Part shown: piece after piece, positions 20,725 to 33,488 of the stretch
Layout: the number at the start of each line of letters is the position of its first letter
Numbering within the stretch: the stretch's first letter is position 1
Assembly: GCA_022225965.2 (NCBI GenBank)
Contig: JAKJXP020000144.1
Coordinates: 1-64,000, forward strand
DNA from: Diatrype stigma
Taxonomy: Eukaryota; Ascomycota; Sordariomycetes; Xylariales; Diatrypaceae
DNA: 64,000 nucleotides
Reading direction: 5' to 3'
Notes under the pieces: generated by a model
Database searches by the model: none
Seen by the model: only the letters and a program-made list of their open reading frames with translations
Told to the model about the DNA's origin: nothing
Translations under genes and position numbers: made by a program

Positions 20725-23700
20725 ATGTTTTGGAGGTTTGGCGGCTATGCCAACATCTCCACCATAGATACCATCCTCGACAAGCCCGACTTCCAACTCG
20801 AGGATCTGCTGGACGAGAGCGACCTGATCCAGGAGCTCAAGCAACACAACACCAAGCTCATCGAATATCTACGAGAGGATAAGGTCCTCGAGAGACTCTT
20901 GGAATATGTTGTCGCACCTAAGCTTGAACCCGTAGGAAATCCCGACAAGGATGACGATGTGCCCCAAAACGACGAGAAGAAGGGGAAGTCGAGGGGCTTG
21001 CCCTTTTCCCGCCCCCGTGCATCCTCGAGTACTACCAACGACGAGAATGAGGAGGATGAAGCCGAGAAGAAGCGTAACCGCTATGCCTACGTTGCCGCTG
21101 AAGTCCTCTCGTCTGACAACTGGTCCATCTACGAGGCGCTGATGGAGACGCCCTCCCTCCTGCGCAACTTTTGGGCCTTCTTGAGCCGCCCCGCGCCTCT
21201 CGACCCTCTTCAGGCTAGTTACTTCACCAAAGTTAACGAGTCGCTCTTTGATAAGAAGACGGACGAGATGGTCGACCTGCTGAAGTCGCTTGATAATGCA
21301 GTTCCCGACATGCTTCGTCATGTCGACTGCCCTATGGTTATGGACCTTCTGCTGAAGATCATCAGCCTCGAGCGCTCCGACAGCGGCCAGGGTATTGTCG
21401 AGGTAGGCTAACCCAACCCCAATCTTGCCCAATGCAATATATCCTTTCCTTGACCCTGCCGTCTCTTCGGGCCACATAGTACAATTGCTGACCTGCCCCT
21501 GTCTTCGTAGTGGCTCTACACTAAGGATGTCATGCCCACATTGCTCTCGTTCCTCGGTCCCGGCTATAGCTGGGCGACCCAGACATCCGCCGGAGACTTC
21601 ATCAAAGCTATCATTACTGTCTCAGCCAATGCCTCTCAGAACGAACAGGCATGCATCGGCCCTAATGAACTCACGCGGCAGCTAGTCTCTAGGGACTGTG
21701 TTGAGACTCTCGTTGGCTACATGCTGGGCGGCGGGAATGCTTTGACTGTCGGGGTTGGTATTATCATTGAAGTGATTCGGAAAAACAACTCGGACTATGA
21801 CCCGGATGTTGGTACTGACTCCAATACTCTCCCATCGAGTCGTGACCCCATCTACCTCGGCACTCTTCTCCGTCTCTTCGCCGAACATGTGCCCGACTTT
21901 ATGCATCTCATACTGAATGCTCCTGCCCAGCGGCAGCGATTAGACTCGACATTTGGAGAAAAGATTGAACCCCTTGGGTTTGACCGCTTCAAAACGTGCG
22001 AGCTGATGGCTGAGTTGCTTCATTGCAGTAATATGGCACTGCTTAATGAAGTCGGATCGGAAGAGCTAGTTGCTCGGCGTGATGAAGAACGTCAACGTCT
22101 GCGAGATGAGGGGAAGCTTGCTGTTAACCGTGGCGAAGAGGCACAATCCTCGGAAGATCTTACCATGCGAACCCGTCACTCCTCCCCCGAGGATGGCCGC
22201 CGGCTGGAGGTCACCAACGCCTCTGACGACGACGGCTTTGAGGAGGTTACTCCGTCAGGCGAAATGACCGAAGATACGTCTCATGAGTTCGTGAAGGCCG
22301 AGGAGGAGATCACCGGCTCACCCGTGGCTTCATTCCTTGACAAGGATGACGATGACTTTGTTGATGAGCCACTGAGTTCCCCTCGACTCAAGGTCCAAGA
22401 CCCTAAGACGAATGAGCAGCAATTTGAAAACCCGGAGCTCGTTGTTGCCCCCCTTTCTCCCAAGAAGCTACACACCATGCCGGCTGAGACGCAGGCCGTT
22501 ACTACTGACGTAGCAAACGACACGAACTCATCATCCGTTGGACAATCCTCAAAGGAGGCACTGAGCCCGCTGAACGAAGACGAGTCAATCGGTAATCTCC
22601 AAGCCGACTTGCTGTCAGATATTCAACAGTCATCTGTAGAGACAGCAAGTCAGCCTCCAGCAGCATCAGACTTGCAGCCCCAACCATTGAATATCAGCAC
22701 TACCCCCAAGGAAGAGCCTACTGCACCTCAATCTTCGTCTGGCGAGAACACTGTATCAGATATTACGTCTGGAGTCAGCGAACTTACAACAATTCCTGGC
22801 GAGGCGGCTCCACAACAGGGGAGCCCTGAGGCACCGGCTGACGGACCACCCGGTGAAGCCTCCATTGTCGTTGGGCACAGGACCGAACCGGCGCCCGTAG
22901 CTTCAGGCGACCAGTCGCTCCGGCCAGTGGTAGGGGATTATCTCAAGATGCAGTTCGTGGAACATCGGGTGGTGCCAACGATACTAGTAAGTCTAACGTC
23001 CCCGGGGACATGGGTTGAAGTGCCTGTGTGAAGCTAATTAGTCTAGTCATTCTTCTTTACATATCCTTGGAACAATTTTCTACACAATGTTGTCTACGAC
23101 ATTGTTCAGCAGGTATTCAACGGACCTATGGATCGTGGATACAACCCCACTCTCGCCATTTCATTATTTGAGGCTGCCGACGTCACCAATGCCATCATCA
23201 ATGGTCAGGCTTCAAGCGAGAAGTCCCAAACGCAAAGCAGAACGCGCATGGGCTACATGGGGCACCTCACGCTTATTGCTGAGGAGGTTGTCAAATTCAC
23301 GGAGCGGAACCCCCCCGAGCTCCTTTCCCAAGTCGTCATGGACCGTGTTATGAGTCCAGACTGGATTAATTATGTCGAAGGCGCCCTGGCTGAGACTCGC
23401 GAGAGGGACAACGCGATCCTCGGCGGTGTCAGACCTGAGGTTGCTATGAACAACCGAGGGCAGATGGGAGGTAGCGGACTCGGCGGCATGGGCTTGTCTA
23501 GCCTTGGACTCAGCGCTGCGCAGGGTGGAGGCTCGAGTGCGCTGGCCGAAGCTGGTCTTAATGCTGGCGGCGGTGGCACGGAACTTCAGGACAACGGCAG
23601 TGGAAGCAGCCTAGGACCTTTTAGTATCAGCTCTGGACTGTTGACCGGGTCCGGCTTCGGCAGTTCTAGTGACGAAGACGAAGACGACACAGAAGAAAAC

Positions 23701-24680
23701 GAAGAGGACGTTAATAACGAGGTTAGTTATTTATTATCCTAGTCACTTTCCTATGTACTTGTATAGGTCTGGACCTTCTCTTATCTTGGCCCCCTACTAT
23801 CACTGGAGCTATCAAGAAGCTGGATATAAAAGGTGAAGAATGGCTTTAGATGTCCCTTGCAGCTTCCCACGATCTTTCTCTAGCTTCTTGTACACCGGCA
23901 TGATCCCAAAGGATTTATACTAACTTACCACTATAGTTCCGGGCATATACCGACCCACTAAACACCTCATCTACATCGATGGACCCCCCATCAATTCCTC
24001 CACCGCCGCCTCCGCCGCCTCCCTTGAACGTGCCCCCATCGCGTGCGCGCTTGCAACTAGCTGCGCGGCTTGCAATGCACCAGAAGTCGGCTGCCACGAC
24101 ATCAGCACAGCCGGCTGAGGGAGAAAGCAGTGACGAAACAGGTGACTCTAAGCTTGCGCAGGACTCTGACACCGTCATCCGCAATCCGTTTGAAGATGAC
24201 GGGGGCGATGTAGATGATGATAGTGATGACGGGCTCAGTGAAGAGGGCAATCCTGCCGATTCCTGGGCCGCAGGGCGCAGCAGTTGGTGGTTGCGAAGGG
24301 GCAAAGAAAGGTTCGGAGATGGTAGAGACGATTCGGACTCGGACAAAGATGAAACGGCAGGAGATGAAGAGGATGAAGAATTCGGAGATTTTGCCATGCC
24401 CGAAGTCGACAAGACAGGTGACGATGAGAAGGCTAGCGTCATCGTGAAGCCTCTTCCAGTGCACCCGCCCCCTCAAAACCAGAAGAGCTCCGCTTTCACG
24501 CTGTGGCCGTTCGGATCGAAGGACAAGGAGAAACAGAAGAGCAAGGAGGGTGACGAGCCTGAGAACCGTGGTGAACCGCAGGAAATTCGAGGCGAGGACG
24601 GCGAAAAGCTCAATAGCACCCACGAAGCGTCACGAAGAATGAGTATTGAGGAGCCTGACGATGAGGAGGTTGTCGTCTAG
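20725..24680 (+). CDS. SAP190: SIT4 phosphatase-associated protein (SAPS family)
   Basis: Regulatory partner of the PP6/SIT4 protein phosphatase, acting in cell-cycle, nutrient and stress signalling in the cytoplasm. The N-terminus MFWRFGGYANISTIDTILDK and the later YTKDVMPTLL, PWNNFLHNVVYD and GPMDRGYNP blocks are typical of SAP190/SAP185/Ekc1 proteins. Four exons join in frame: 20725-21402, 21511-22986, 23047-23721, 23937-24680, giving about 1,190 residues. Splice sites have GT donors and branch points such as GCTGAC and CTAAC. The SAPS domain covers roughly residues 1-350 plus the segment in exon 3. The middle (about 430-715) is an acidic Ser/Pro-rich linker, and the C-terminus is very acidic and probably disordered. 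The ATG at 20,725 matches the conserved family start. The symbol follows the yeast orthologue group; SAP185 or ekc1 would be equally apt. Confidence 0.9.
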
Positions 24681-25478
24681 AAAGCGACCTCAGACTCGGA
24701 TGCGGAGTTAAGTGGTGGGTTTGTCACTATCCTGCCCCAAGACCTTGGACGTTAGAATGAGTGCATGCATGGTGATGATGGGTTTGACCCGAACTGGGTT
24801 CTGTTTGTATTATATATCGCGGCGTGTTTGTTTTTATGGTTTGTACAAGTACTTTGGAATGTCATGGGTTCTAGAATGACGATTTGAAGTCTTGATGCCC
24901 GGTTGGATGTACGCTTTTGTGAAGTTCTTACGACGTTACTACGACACAAAGGCATATGTCTCATAGGTGACATAATGACACTGAGCTATTCTCGACATCG
25001 CTCTGCCTAAACGTCCCACCCACAATAGACAAGCTGTGAAATCTGGGGATCCTTTACGAGGTGTCTGTCATGCCATGAGAAAAGGGAAGGGAGGAAAAGG
25101 GAGGGGGAGGGGGTTCAAAGTATCGTGATAGAAAAGGACGGCCTTGTAGTTACAGGAACCCTTGACTAGTTCGGAAGTAACAGTGGATTGTGTTTCTACG
25201 GAGAAATATGTTTCATGGATCAGGTGCGTTCACTCGGAAGGACTGGAGGGGTTCAAGTATTGACTGTGAATAACTCGGCTCCTTAACACGTTTTCGCCTC
25301 GTGATGGCCTCATTCTATTCGGTGAAATTGGTCTTTTTGGGGAGGCGGTTCGGACATACACGAAAAGTCGATTCACGAAACTGCCTACCTACCCAGTGTA
25401 GGGAATATAGTTATTTGACTTTATTTATTTATTCATTATGTGTTAAACGTGTTTATCATTCGATGTTGTGATTTGTCT
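24681..25478. other. Convergent intergenic region
   Basis: Lies between the 3' ends of the SAPS gene (+) and the reductase gene (-). It contains G/A-rich tracts (about 25,079-25,115) and no supportable open frame; it presumably includes both 3' untranslated regions. Confidence 0.6.
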
Positions 25479-26756
25479 TTATCTGATCTTCAGCACAGCC
25501 TTGCCGAAGTTCTCGCCCTGGAGCATTCCTACGAAGCCCTCGGCCGCATTGTCGATCCCCTCGGTGACGTGCAGCTTGGGCTTGAAGCTGCCGTCCGCCA
25601 GCCACTTCTGCACCTTCTCTTGATGCTCTTTGGAGTACGCAGGCCCGAACCCGGGCTGTCCGACGAGGAAGCCCTGCATAGTGAGCAGCTTCGCAATAAG
25701 CTGGAACAGGTTCTTGACGCCGTACTTCTGGTCATTTGGCAGGTTGTAGCCCGAAATCTGTGATCATGTGTTAGCCAAGCATGCTTCCTCTAAGTTCGCC
25801 TTGGCCTGAGGTAAGGGGTCAAGAAGGCGGGGGGTGGCATGTAGTTGAGGAGGGAATCCCCCTCAACCATAACCCTTCCCAAAACGAAAGAAGGAAAAAG
25901 GAATAGATTTGCTTACCATGCCGCAAACCGGGATCCGCCCACCGGTGTTCATGTTCGCCAGCGCGGCGTCGAGCTGCTCGCCGCCGACGTTCTCGAAGTA
26001 GATGTCGATGCCGTTGGGTGCGAGCCGCGGCAGGGCGTCGAAGGCGCTCTCCTTCTTGTAGTTGAAGCCGCCGTCGAAGCCGAGCTCCTTCACGATGAAA
26101 TCCAGCTTGGCATCGGACCCGACGGACCCGATGACGCGCAGGCCCAGCTGCTTGGCGACCTGGCCGGCGACCTGGCCGACGGCGCCCGCGGCCGAGCTGA
26201 CGAACAGCGTCTCGCCCGCCTTGGGCTGGCCGATCTTCAGCAGGCCGGCGTAGGCCGTCAGGCCGGGCATGCCGAGGGGGCCGAGGAAGATGCCGAGGTC
26301 GAGGTCGAGCCCGGTCTTGTTCTCGATCTTCTGCACGCGCTCCATCCCGGCGCGGTCGACGAGGCCGTACTCGGCGATGGGCAGGAAGGCCTTCACGAGC
26401 TCGCCCTCCTTGTAGTCCGGGTGCGCGGTCTTGAGCACCCGCGCCACGGTCGCGTTGATGACGGGCCCGCCCAGCTCGAAGGCCGGCACGTACGACTTGA
26501 CTGAGGCGTCGCGCATGCGGCCCCGCAGGTACGGGTCATACGATGCGTAGAGGTTCTCGACGAGCAGGCCGCCCTCGGGCGCGGCGGCGCTCGAGAGGTC
26601 GAAGGGGAGGTCTTCGACTACGAGGTGCTTGCCGGCCTCGGGCACGCCCGTGGGGATGGCCTTTGCGTTCACGTTGCGTCAGCTTCCTTCCTCGTAGATG
26701 ACAGGCACGTACGTATATGGTGTGCATACCTTGAAGATGAGGGTCTTGTTTCCCAT
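25479..26756 (-). CDS. NADP-dependent MDR reductase (leukotriene B4 dehydrogenase/prostaglandin-reductase type)
   Basis: Zinc-independent medium-chain dehydrogenase/reductase, expected to reduce alpha,beta-unsaturated carbonyl substrates with NADPH in the cytosol. Three exons: 26730-26756 (nine codons, MGNKTLIFK), 25917-26660 and 25479-25757, all phase 0 with GTATGC and GTAAGC donors, giving about 349 residues, the usual family length. Visible motifs are YDPYLRGRM near residue 50, the dinucleotide-binding AAGAVGQVAG at about 166-175, YFENVGGEQLDAAL near 245, and a C-terminal GKAVLKI. The zinc-ligand Cys pattern of alcohol dehydrogenases is absent. The tiny first exon is supported because the conserved N-terminal strand needs it. 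The second exon is markedly GC-rich. The exact substrate cannot be told. Confidence 0.9.
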
Positions 26757-27888
26757 GGTGAAGTGTAGCTGGACAGCTTGTACCTTTGGACAAGACCTTG
26801 AGCTTTGGATACGTTTAGGTGTGTATGTGTGTTGTTTGTGGCTGGGTTATTCTTATATTTTTAGGATAGCGGAATCTTCAACGACTGCCTTCGGTTACTG
26901 CTGGCTGGCTGTATAAATAAATGCAAGTTGTACTAAACGACAGCAAGCAGACAATGCCCACGGGCACATACGTGGTAGTGGCAGTCGGGCTATATAAATT
27001 ACATGTCGTCATTTACCGACGGCACTATCCACTTGATTGTTAAGCACACACAAGATATGCCGAGGCACCAGCTAGTTCGATTATGCGAACAGGTCTGGAT
27101 GGGCGTTCTAGAGGTGCTCCGGCAGGGGGCCTAATGCCATAGATCGTATAGACTCGACTATAGTCTGGTATAGGCCCCGTCGTTTATGCAAAAGCAAGCA
27201 TCCTCGGCACTGCAGTCGTCCCCGTCTATAGGGTAGTAGGACCGGACGCCGTGTAACCCGCCAAGACGGACGGGCCTGCCCGTTCTGATTCCTAGGTGCA
27301 TACTGTAGGTAACCAGCCCCATGCTTCGTTGTTACTTGTATACCCTGGTAACAGCGAGGCCTGACTCAAGAGCGAGCTCTGATCGACCTGTGGAAAAATT
27401 TAGTCATGTACCAGCTAGGCTTTCGGAGATACGGAAATGCCTCACGAGGGAATTATATTGCTGTCAGTGTAGTATTTTGTTAATGCCCTTCTCGGTGGAG
27501 AGGCTAAACATCCACTATATGGCAGTACTTTGGGGCATGATAGTCTATGGAGCACTACGAGCATCTGTGTCATGGAGTCATGTACCTACTAAACCAGCCA
27601 GTCATGTTACACAACACACCAATCACCACAGCACCGTGTACCTGCGCTCCCACATATTACAAGATATATTAGCTAAGCCTTCGTTTTGAGGCTTCTTTGG
27701 TCTGTCTAGTTGCCGGAACATCTCAAAACCCTGGCAAGAAAAGGGGGGTATCCGACGCCATGAAAATGCACACGAGAATGTAGACACGCCGCAGTTCCTC
27801 CCAGATAATTCGTCATCGTTAGTACCATCATCTATAATGGTTGCTACTGCTGCCTTAGCCAAGCAACACAAAGCCTCCGATAAGCCCA
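26757..27888. other. Intergenic, no supportable gene
   Basis: This contains the promoter side of the reductase gene and the 3' side of the STU2-like gene. A 122-codon open frame at 27,321-27,689 has no recognisable motif or supporting context and is not called. A short GC-richer patch is seen near 27,100-27,300. Confidence 0.5.
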
Positions 27889-30709
27889 TTATGGGCGGTT
27901 GAACCCCTGTCTAGCCTGTTTTTCGTTGTTAGCTTCGATATCTGCGTAGGCTCGAGGTCGAGGCCGTAGTAACTCTAAACTCACCTTCATCTGCTCTATT
28001 CTTGCTTTTAGCTGACTGGTTACTTCCGCTGCTCTCTTCCAGCTTTCAACGCCGTTGTTGCCGCTCGTAGCGGAGCTCATACCGGATCCTGGTCTAGCCT
28101 CGGAACCAGCCGAATCCTCTGCGGCCGCGCTTCTAGCGCCACGAGCAGGACTGGCCCGTCCACTGGAACCGCTTCCGTATCTTCCTTCGGGACTGAGTTT
28201 GCTCCTTGGATAGTTATGTGGAACCTCGCCGTTCTCCTTTTCCTCTGATAATGTACTGGTAAAGCTCATTCTATTGTTCCGCGAGCTGGTGTAATTAGCA
28301 CCGTCCCGGTAGATGCCTAGATCGTCAGGTGTCGGGCTTGTCACTCCCGGACTCCTGACACCGCTCCCGCCGACGCCGAGTCCTTCGGCCCGGCTGAGTG
28401 CACGCTTGAGCCGGTCTAACTCGCGTCGGAGGCGTTCATTGGTTGACTCTGCTGTTTCAGCATCGCTTCTTGCCCTGACCAGCTGCGTCTCCTTGGCCTT
28501 GATGCTGAGCACATCTCTTGTATGATCCTCAATGAGTGATGCGTTTTGATTCTTGAGCTCCTGTATCTCCGACATGAACTTGCTCTTCTCGTGGCGCATT
28601 TCATCCACTTGTTTCAGAAGCCGGTCGTTTGCTGACCGCAGCTCTTCCAACTCGCTGCGTTCTAGGGCGGTCAGGCCGCTCGACGGAGGAGGAGATGCCG
28701 GGGGTGGTGCAGCAGCTGGTACGGCACTTGGCTTAGCCAAAGATCGCCCTGCTAAACCACCCCTTCCAAGACCTATGCGGGGTTTTGGAGGGGGTGATGC
28801 TTCTAGGGGTTCATCATCATCCTCAACCGGCAGAGGTGCGGAAGCTTTCCGCGGGGAAGCCAGACCAGGTGCGCCGATGCGTTTTTGTGGCCCCTTCAAT
28901 CCTGATATACCGGGCTTTGACACTCCAAGTTTGCTATTCGGTGCAGCTTTCGACGTGGGTTGGGGCGCCGGGGGCGCTAAATCCGGTGAAAGAGCACGGG
29001 CTGGTGCTACCTTCTTCGTGCCCGGAGGTCCCTTTTTGACGCCTCCAGCCTTTTTGGGTGGCGCTCGAGCGGCGGGGGCTGGCGGAGGCTTTGGCTTGTC
29101 CTTTGCCTTCACTTCGGCCTTTTCGAAAAACTCCTTGATCTTTGTTTTGCGAATATCGTCTAGACTCTCGAGATGCGGGTTCATGGCACGCTCGCCTAGA
29201 ATCTTCATCACTGTACCAAGAATTTCGGCACCGCCTGCACGCAGACCCTCACTTGACTCGGCAAGCAGTTTCTTGGCAGCTTCAACGATGCTGGCAATTT
29301 CTTGCTTGCTGGGCACGTCTCGAGTCGTTCGAAGACAGCGAATCAGAAACTTCATAGTGCCCTCCTTGACTTGTGGGTTCTTGTGACTTAGGAAAGTGAG
29401 GATGTCTTCTAGACAATCCGTTAAGCTGGTCGCCAAAAACACCTGATCCAACGCAGCACCAAGAGCATCCGCCACTGACTGCTTCTTTTCCTTCAACCGT
29501 TCCATGATGGGCGCCATGACTACCGACCGGTATTTTCCATAGGATTTGCGCATACCCTTGCTTAGAACTTCGATGCACTGCGCTGCCTGCGTCACCACTG
29601 CGACATTGGCGTCTTTCATGCACTTGGCCAAGCCCCGATTGATCTCGCCGAAGTCACCATCCTTGATACGCGGTACATTCAATACAGCGTAGAGGCCTTC
29701 TACAGCCTCTTTCCGGTCCTTCCACTTCGAGGATGCGAGGTTGTCGTGGAAACTGGGGGGAACTTTGGATAGCACATCTTGAGGTTCTGCCAGATCAAAG
29801 GCGTCCACCTCGGCCGGCTCATCCACCTCTTCCTCCTCTTCTACCTCATCTCCAGCCCCAGGGGGTGGGGCGCGTGCCAAGGCTTCCTGTTGTGTCCTCA
29901 GCAACCGTTCCTGCTTAGGCGACGGTTCAGCCTTGACCTTTTCAAACTGCGCCTCCAGATCAGTCTGCTGCGTCGACTTCAGGTCGCCCCAGAACATAGG
30001 TTTCATGGCTTCTCTCAGCCATCGGTAGAACTCGACGGCCAAATTGGTGGCCTCTGCTCGAACGTTTTTATCGGCATGTCCGAATGCTTTAGGGAGAACC
30101 TTCAAAGCAGGCTTAGGATCGGCGATCTTGACGCCGTAGTTATGGAAGATGGTGGTGAGGGCAGCAAGAGCGGCGGCGATAACTTTGGGTAGCTTGGCGG
30201 AGACGGCGGGCAGGATGTCTTCGATTATAGGGCCAGCGGAATCGAGCTCGATTAGAAGAAGCAATGCTTCCATGGAGTTCGCCTTGGTAGCTGGCCTCGT
30301 AGAAATCAGGCCCTTCTCGACCAGGGGGGTAATAACTTGACCCCGTGACCGCACGCAATTTTCTTTGCCGCCAAATTTCAGGAAGGCACAGAAGGCCGCA
30401 ATGCCGTCTGATTGTGCAGCAACATTGGAATCTGCTACAGCACTTTTCCATAGACTCGGGTCTTGGTTGAAAGGGCGGAAAGCGGGATCGTGGTCATCTG
30501 GTGTAAGCTCGAATTGCTTGGCTGCTTCTTCGTAAGCCTGCTTGCGGACTTTCCATACCTACATATCCATCCTGTGGTTAGCTACAAGCATAGAGAAGCC
30601 CCAGACGCATCTGACAATGACCTTGGGAACGAGGGAGGATGGTGCATACTTTGTGAACCCATCTATCTGTCAAGGGTAGAGAGCTGTAGTCGGGCTCTCC
30701 TTCAGCCAT
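27889..30709 (-). CDS. STU2: STU2/XMAP215-family microtubule polymerase (AlpA-like)
   Basis: TOG-domain protein that binds tubulin and promotes microtubule plus-end growth at spindle poles and kinetochores. Exons: 30650-30709 (20 codons, MAEGEPDYSSLPLTDRWVHK), 27985-30558, and a probable last exon 27889-27915, giving about 886 residues. The first exon joins to VWKVRKQAYEEAAKQFE, the classic start of TOG1. TOG1 covers about residues 15-240 and TOG2 about 280-520 (LSKVPPSFHDNL start). A Pro/Ala/Lys-rich linker follows, then a coiled coil at about 650-745. The C-terminus reads WKRAAEVTSQLKARIEQMK. Two TOG domains plus coiled coil is the fungal dimeric architecture. The last intron (27916-27984, GTGAGT donor, GCTAAC branch, CAG acceptor) is 69 nt and in frame, so splicing removes 23 residues before ARQGFNRP. 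Confidence 0.9.
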
Positions 30710-33488
30710 GTTTTTAGGTGGCCTGTCTGATTCGACGGGGCCGTGTGAGAGCGACTCGGATGTAGGGGGTTTGCGTGACGAAGAGGATGACTTTTTGAAG
30801 GGTGATAGACTCGAAGCTACTCTCCTGGTTAGTTTCCGCAAAGCCTCTGCTCTTGATATTCGGATGCGCATTTTGTGAGTATAAAGACGAGTGGTGACAT
30901 GGAGAAATGAGGATATTGTACAGGCAGCAGGTGCTAGACGGGGTCAAATGAGACGATACAGTGGTTGATGTAGGTGACGGTCTTCGCTCCCGGAACAGAA
31001 AGGGGTGGTGCAGGGTAAAGCAGATGTCTCGAGTTGCGCCTGGAAATTGTTGTATCGTAGCTGTATCGTGGTGTTATGTTGACCAGCCTCTGGGTCGACC
31101 ATCCTCTGGCATCATCATATCGCACCCTACGAATCGGATGCCCTGCGCAGATACATAGGGAGGTATGAAGGTATGAAGGTATGAATAGATAGATATGTAG
31201 TAGGTAGGTAGGTATGTAGGCAAGCAGAAAGCCAGGCAGGTAAATAGGTATCTGCAAGAAACTGGGGTACCTAAACTCAGAAGGGATTTGTAACTTACAT
31301 TATGCCATCAACCTCCTGACGGAATAGAGTATTGAGGTATGGTAAACACACACAGTTTAATCTAGACAGCGCCCTAGTCGTGACCGTGTTTGGATTGTTC
31401 ACCCAAGGCTTCACTCTTACTCGCGATGTTACAATTTCGTTTGGTAGCGCAAGCAAGCGAGCTGACTGGTACCTCCTAGTAGCCCAGTTACAAATTGGTA
31501 TGAAGGGTAATAAATAGGGGTGATGATCAGGGAGGCGAGAGCGGAAGAGAAGGCACGGGGTTGACCGCTGATATGTCGGATCGAACTGTGCGTGTCTGGG
31601 TTTTCTTGAACGCGGTCAGTTAATAAGAGGTACCACAACTATTTTTCAACTATGCTGCTATTTGTATGTACCCGCGGGATTGCTAGCTACCTGGGTGATG
31701 CGCGTGCGTTGTGAAATAGAACTTACCTGTGCGTAGGTAGGTATAATTTAATTTCGGGATTCTGATATATTACTGTACATGAACTTAAGAAGCGTTTAAT
31801 GTTCATGCGACAGCATAGAGGTGGATAAGAGAAGGTTGAACATCAAACGAACATGTAGGACATTTAGGCATAGCGGCTGAGCGGTGATGTAAACACCTAC
31901 ATATGCAGAAATGTACGGAGTATGCATATATGCAATGTTGTTGGGTGGAATTATTCATGGATTTCAGTCTTACGGCCCAAGCTTGCAATTCTGATTGGAA
32001 AGTGGGATAATGCCTTGCAAGTTGCGCCTAATCCCACCTCAGGGCACCATGGCACCCACTGTCGCGCACCGGAGGACTGCGCCTTACTGTTTCGAAACAA
32101 GCGGGTTGGCGCAGGGGCCGTTGTATCGGGGCAACGGCATATCGAAGTGTTATGGCTGTTATGGCTTGGAGGAGGGGCACGAGGGGAAGCTTCCAAGGCA
32201 CTCGGGAATCCTGACTTGGCAACATCGAACTTTTGGAAGTGACAACCGCACGAGCCAATGACCCGCTTCCAGGTTACCATGTAAACATGAAGCTACATCT
32301 GTACCGTTAGTTCACATGCAAGAAGGCCTAAGTAGATGCTAACTCAGTACGAAGTACTACATTTGTACTTCGAGATCTTGTTGGCTTGTGCTTATTGCCG
32401 CATGCAACATTGTAGCAACATGTACCTGCCATTTTGATGCTATTGCAACCTAATAGATCTTGTTATGTAGGTACATAGGTAGGCCTACTAAATCCTCCAT
32501 ATCACACACTCATCAGTGCTATAGAAGTAAATATTTGCCCGGCCAACGCCCGATCAACGTCAAGAAGATACATGGATATTTACTGCAATTACCATTGCTG
32601 CCATATCACGAATCCGACAGGCAATACCTAGGTATATACACACTTTAGGTTAGGTACCTCGGTATGTAATAATAATAAAGTATCTATGCATTACGTACAT
32701 GTCATGTTTATCTGCACCTACCCACCACTCACTTACATACTGTACATACATACGTACCAATATACCCGTTAGTTGCGATACGTAGGTAGCAATAACGTTG
32801 AGGGTACATAGTGCAGGTGGTAGGTATTGAATGACTGGATATACATACATACCCTATACACACCTTATACGTACACACCTAGGCACACACCTCACACAAG
32901 CGTGCCGCGACAGCTTGGCTTTGCGACTTCCATAGTACAAGATACTACCTACCTAAGCTGCTAGGTACCCGCCCTATTCACTATCCAAAGATTCACCATC
33001 CAAAGACCCAGAGCTTCACAGATCCAGAGATCCGGAGATTCGTCCACGATTGCAGTCTCAGCTGCTGTTGAACCACCCACCCGAAGATCAAAGAACCAAA
33101 GTGCAGAGAGTGTTTGAGGGGATTGCCGCTAAGCTGCCATTTTGTTTCCAGACGACACTAGACTCCAGACCTTCTTTGTGTCTCCCGCCCGAACGTGGCC
33201 CGAACCTGGATCGCGGAGCCGTTGGTTGGTTAGTGTCGGATCGTCTATATACGATAACCTCCAGCACTTAGCCATACACCTGCAGTCAAGTCAATAAGAA
33301 AGGCTCGAGATCCCACTTCACTATCGACAACCCACGCATGCATCAGCGTCTACGCCGCCCATTTACCACATAAGCCTCTCGATCGACTTGCGACTTCAGA
33401 CCAGCCTGGTTGGGGCTTATAACGATATACTCATGAGTGTCCCTATAGCGAAGACGAAGACGACGACAACAAGAAAGCCCTGAGCAAC
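30710..33488. other. Divergent promoter region between STU2-like and PAC1 genes
   Basis: A 2.8-kb region separates the start of the minus-strand STU2-like gene from the start of PAC1. It has clusters of TAGGTA/TACCTA repeats (about 31,160-31,260, 32,460-32,510, 32,640-32,960). Open frames of up to 109 codons around 31,920-32,280 overlap on both strands without motifs and are not called. The 33,000-33,488 part is likely PAC1 leader. Confidence 0.5.

Noticed and set aside
25845..26504. Long plus-strand open frame (219 codons) opposite the reductase gene
   Set aside because: It is an antisense shadow of the GC-rich second exon of the MDR reductase, whose own frame carries clear family motifs.
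27321..27689. 122-codon plus-strand frame downstream of the STU2-like gene
   Set aside because: No motif, unremarkable composition, no supporting promoter or splice signs.
28553..29386. 277-codon plus-strand open frame opposite the STU2-like gene
   Set aside because: Antisense shadow; low-complexity Arg/Ser/Gly/Ala composition and no motif, whereas the minus strand encodes TOG and coiled-coil regions.
31922..32280. Overlapping frames of 76-109 codons on both strands between STU2 and PAC1
   Set aside because: Mutually overlapping, motif-free, and located in a promoter region.
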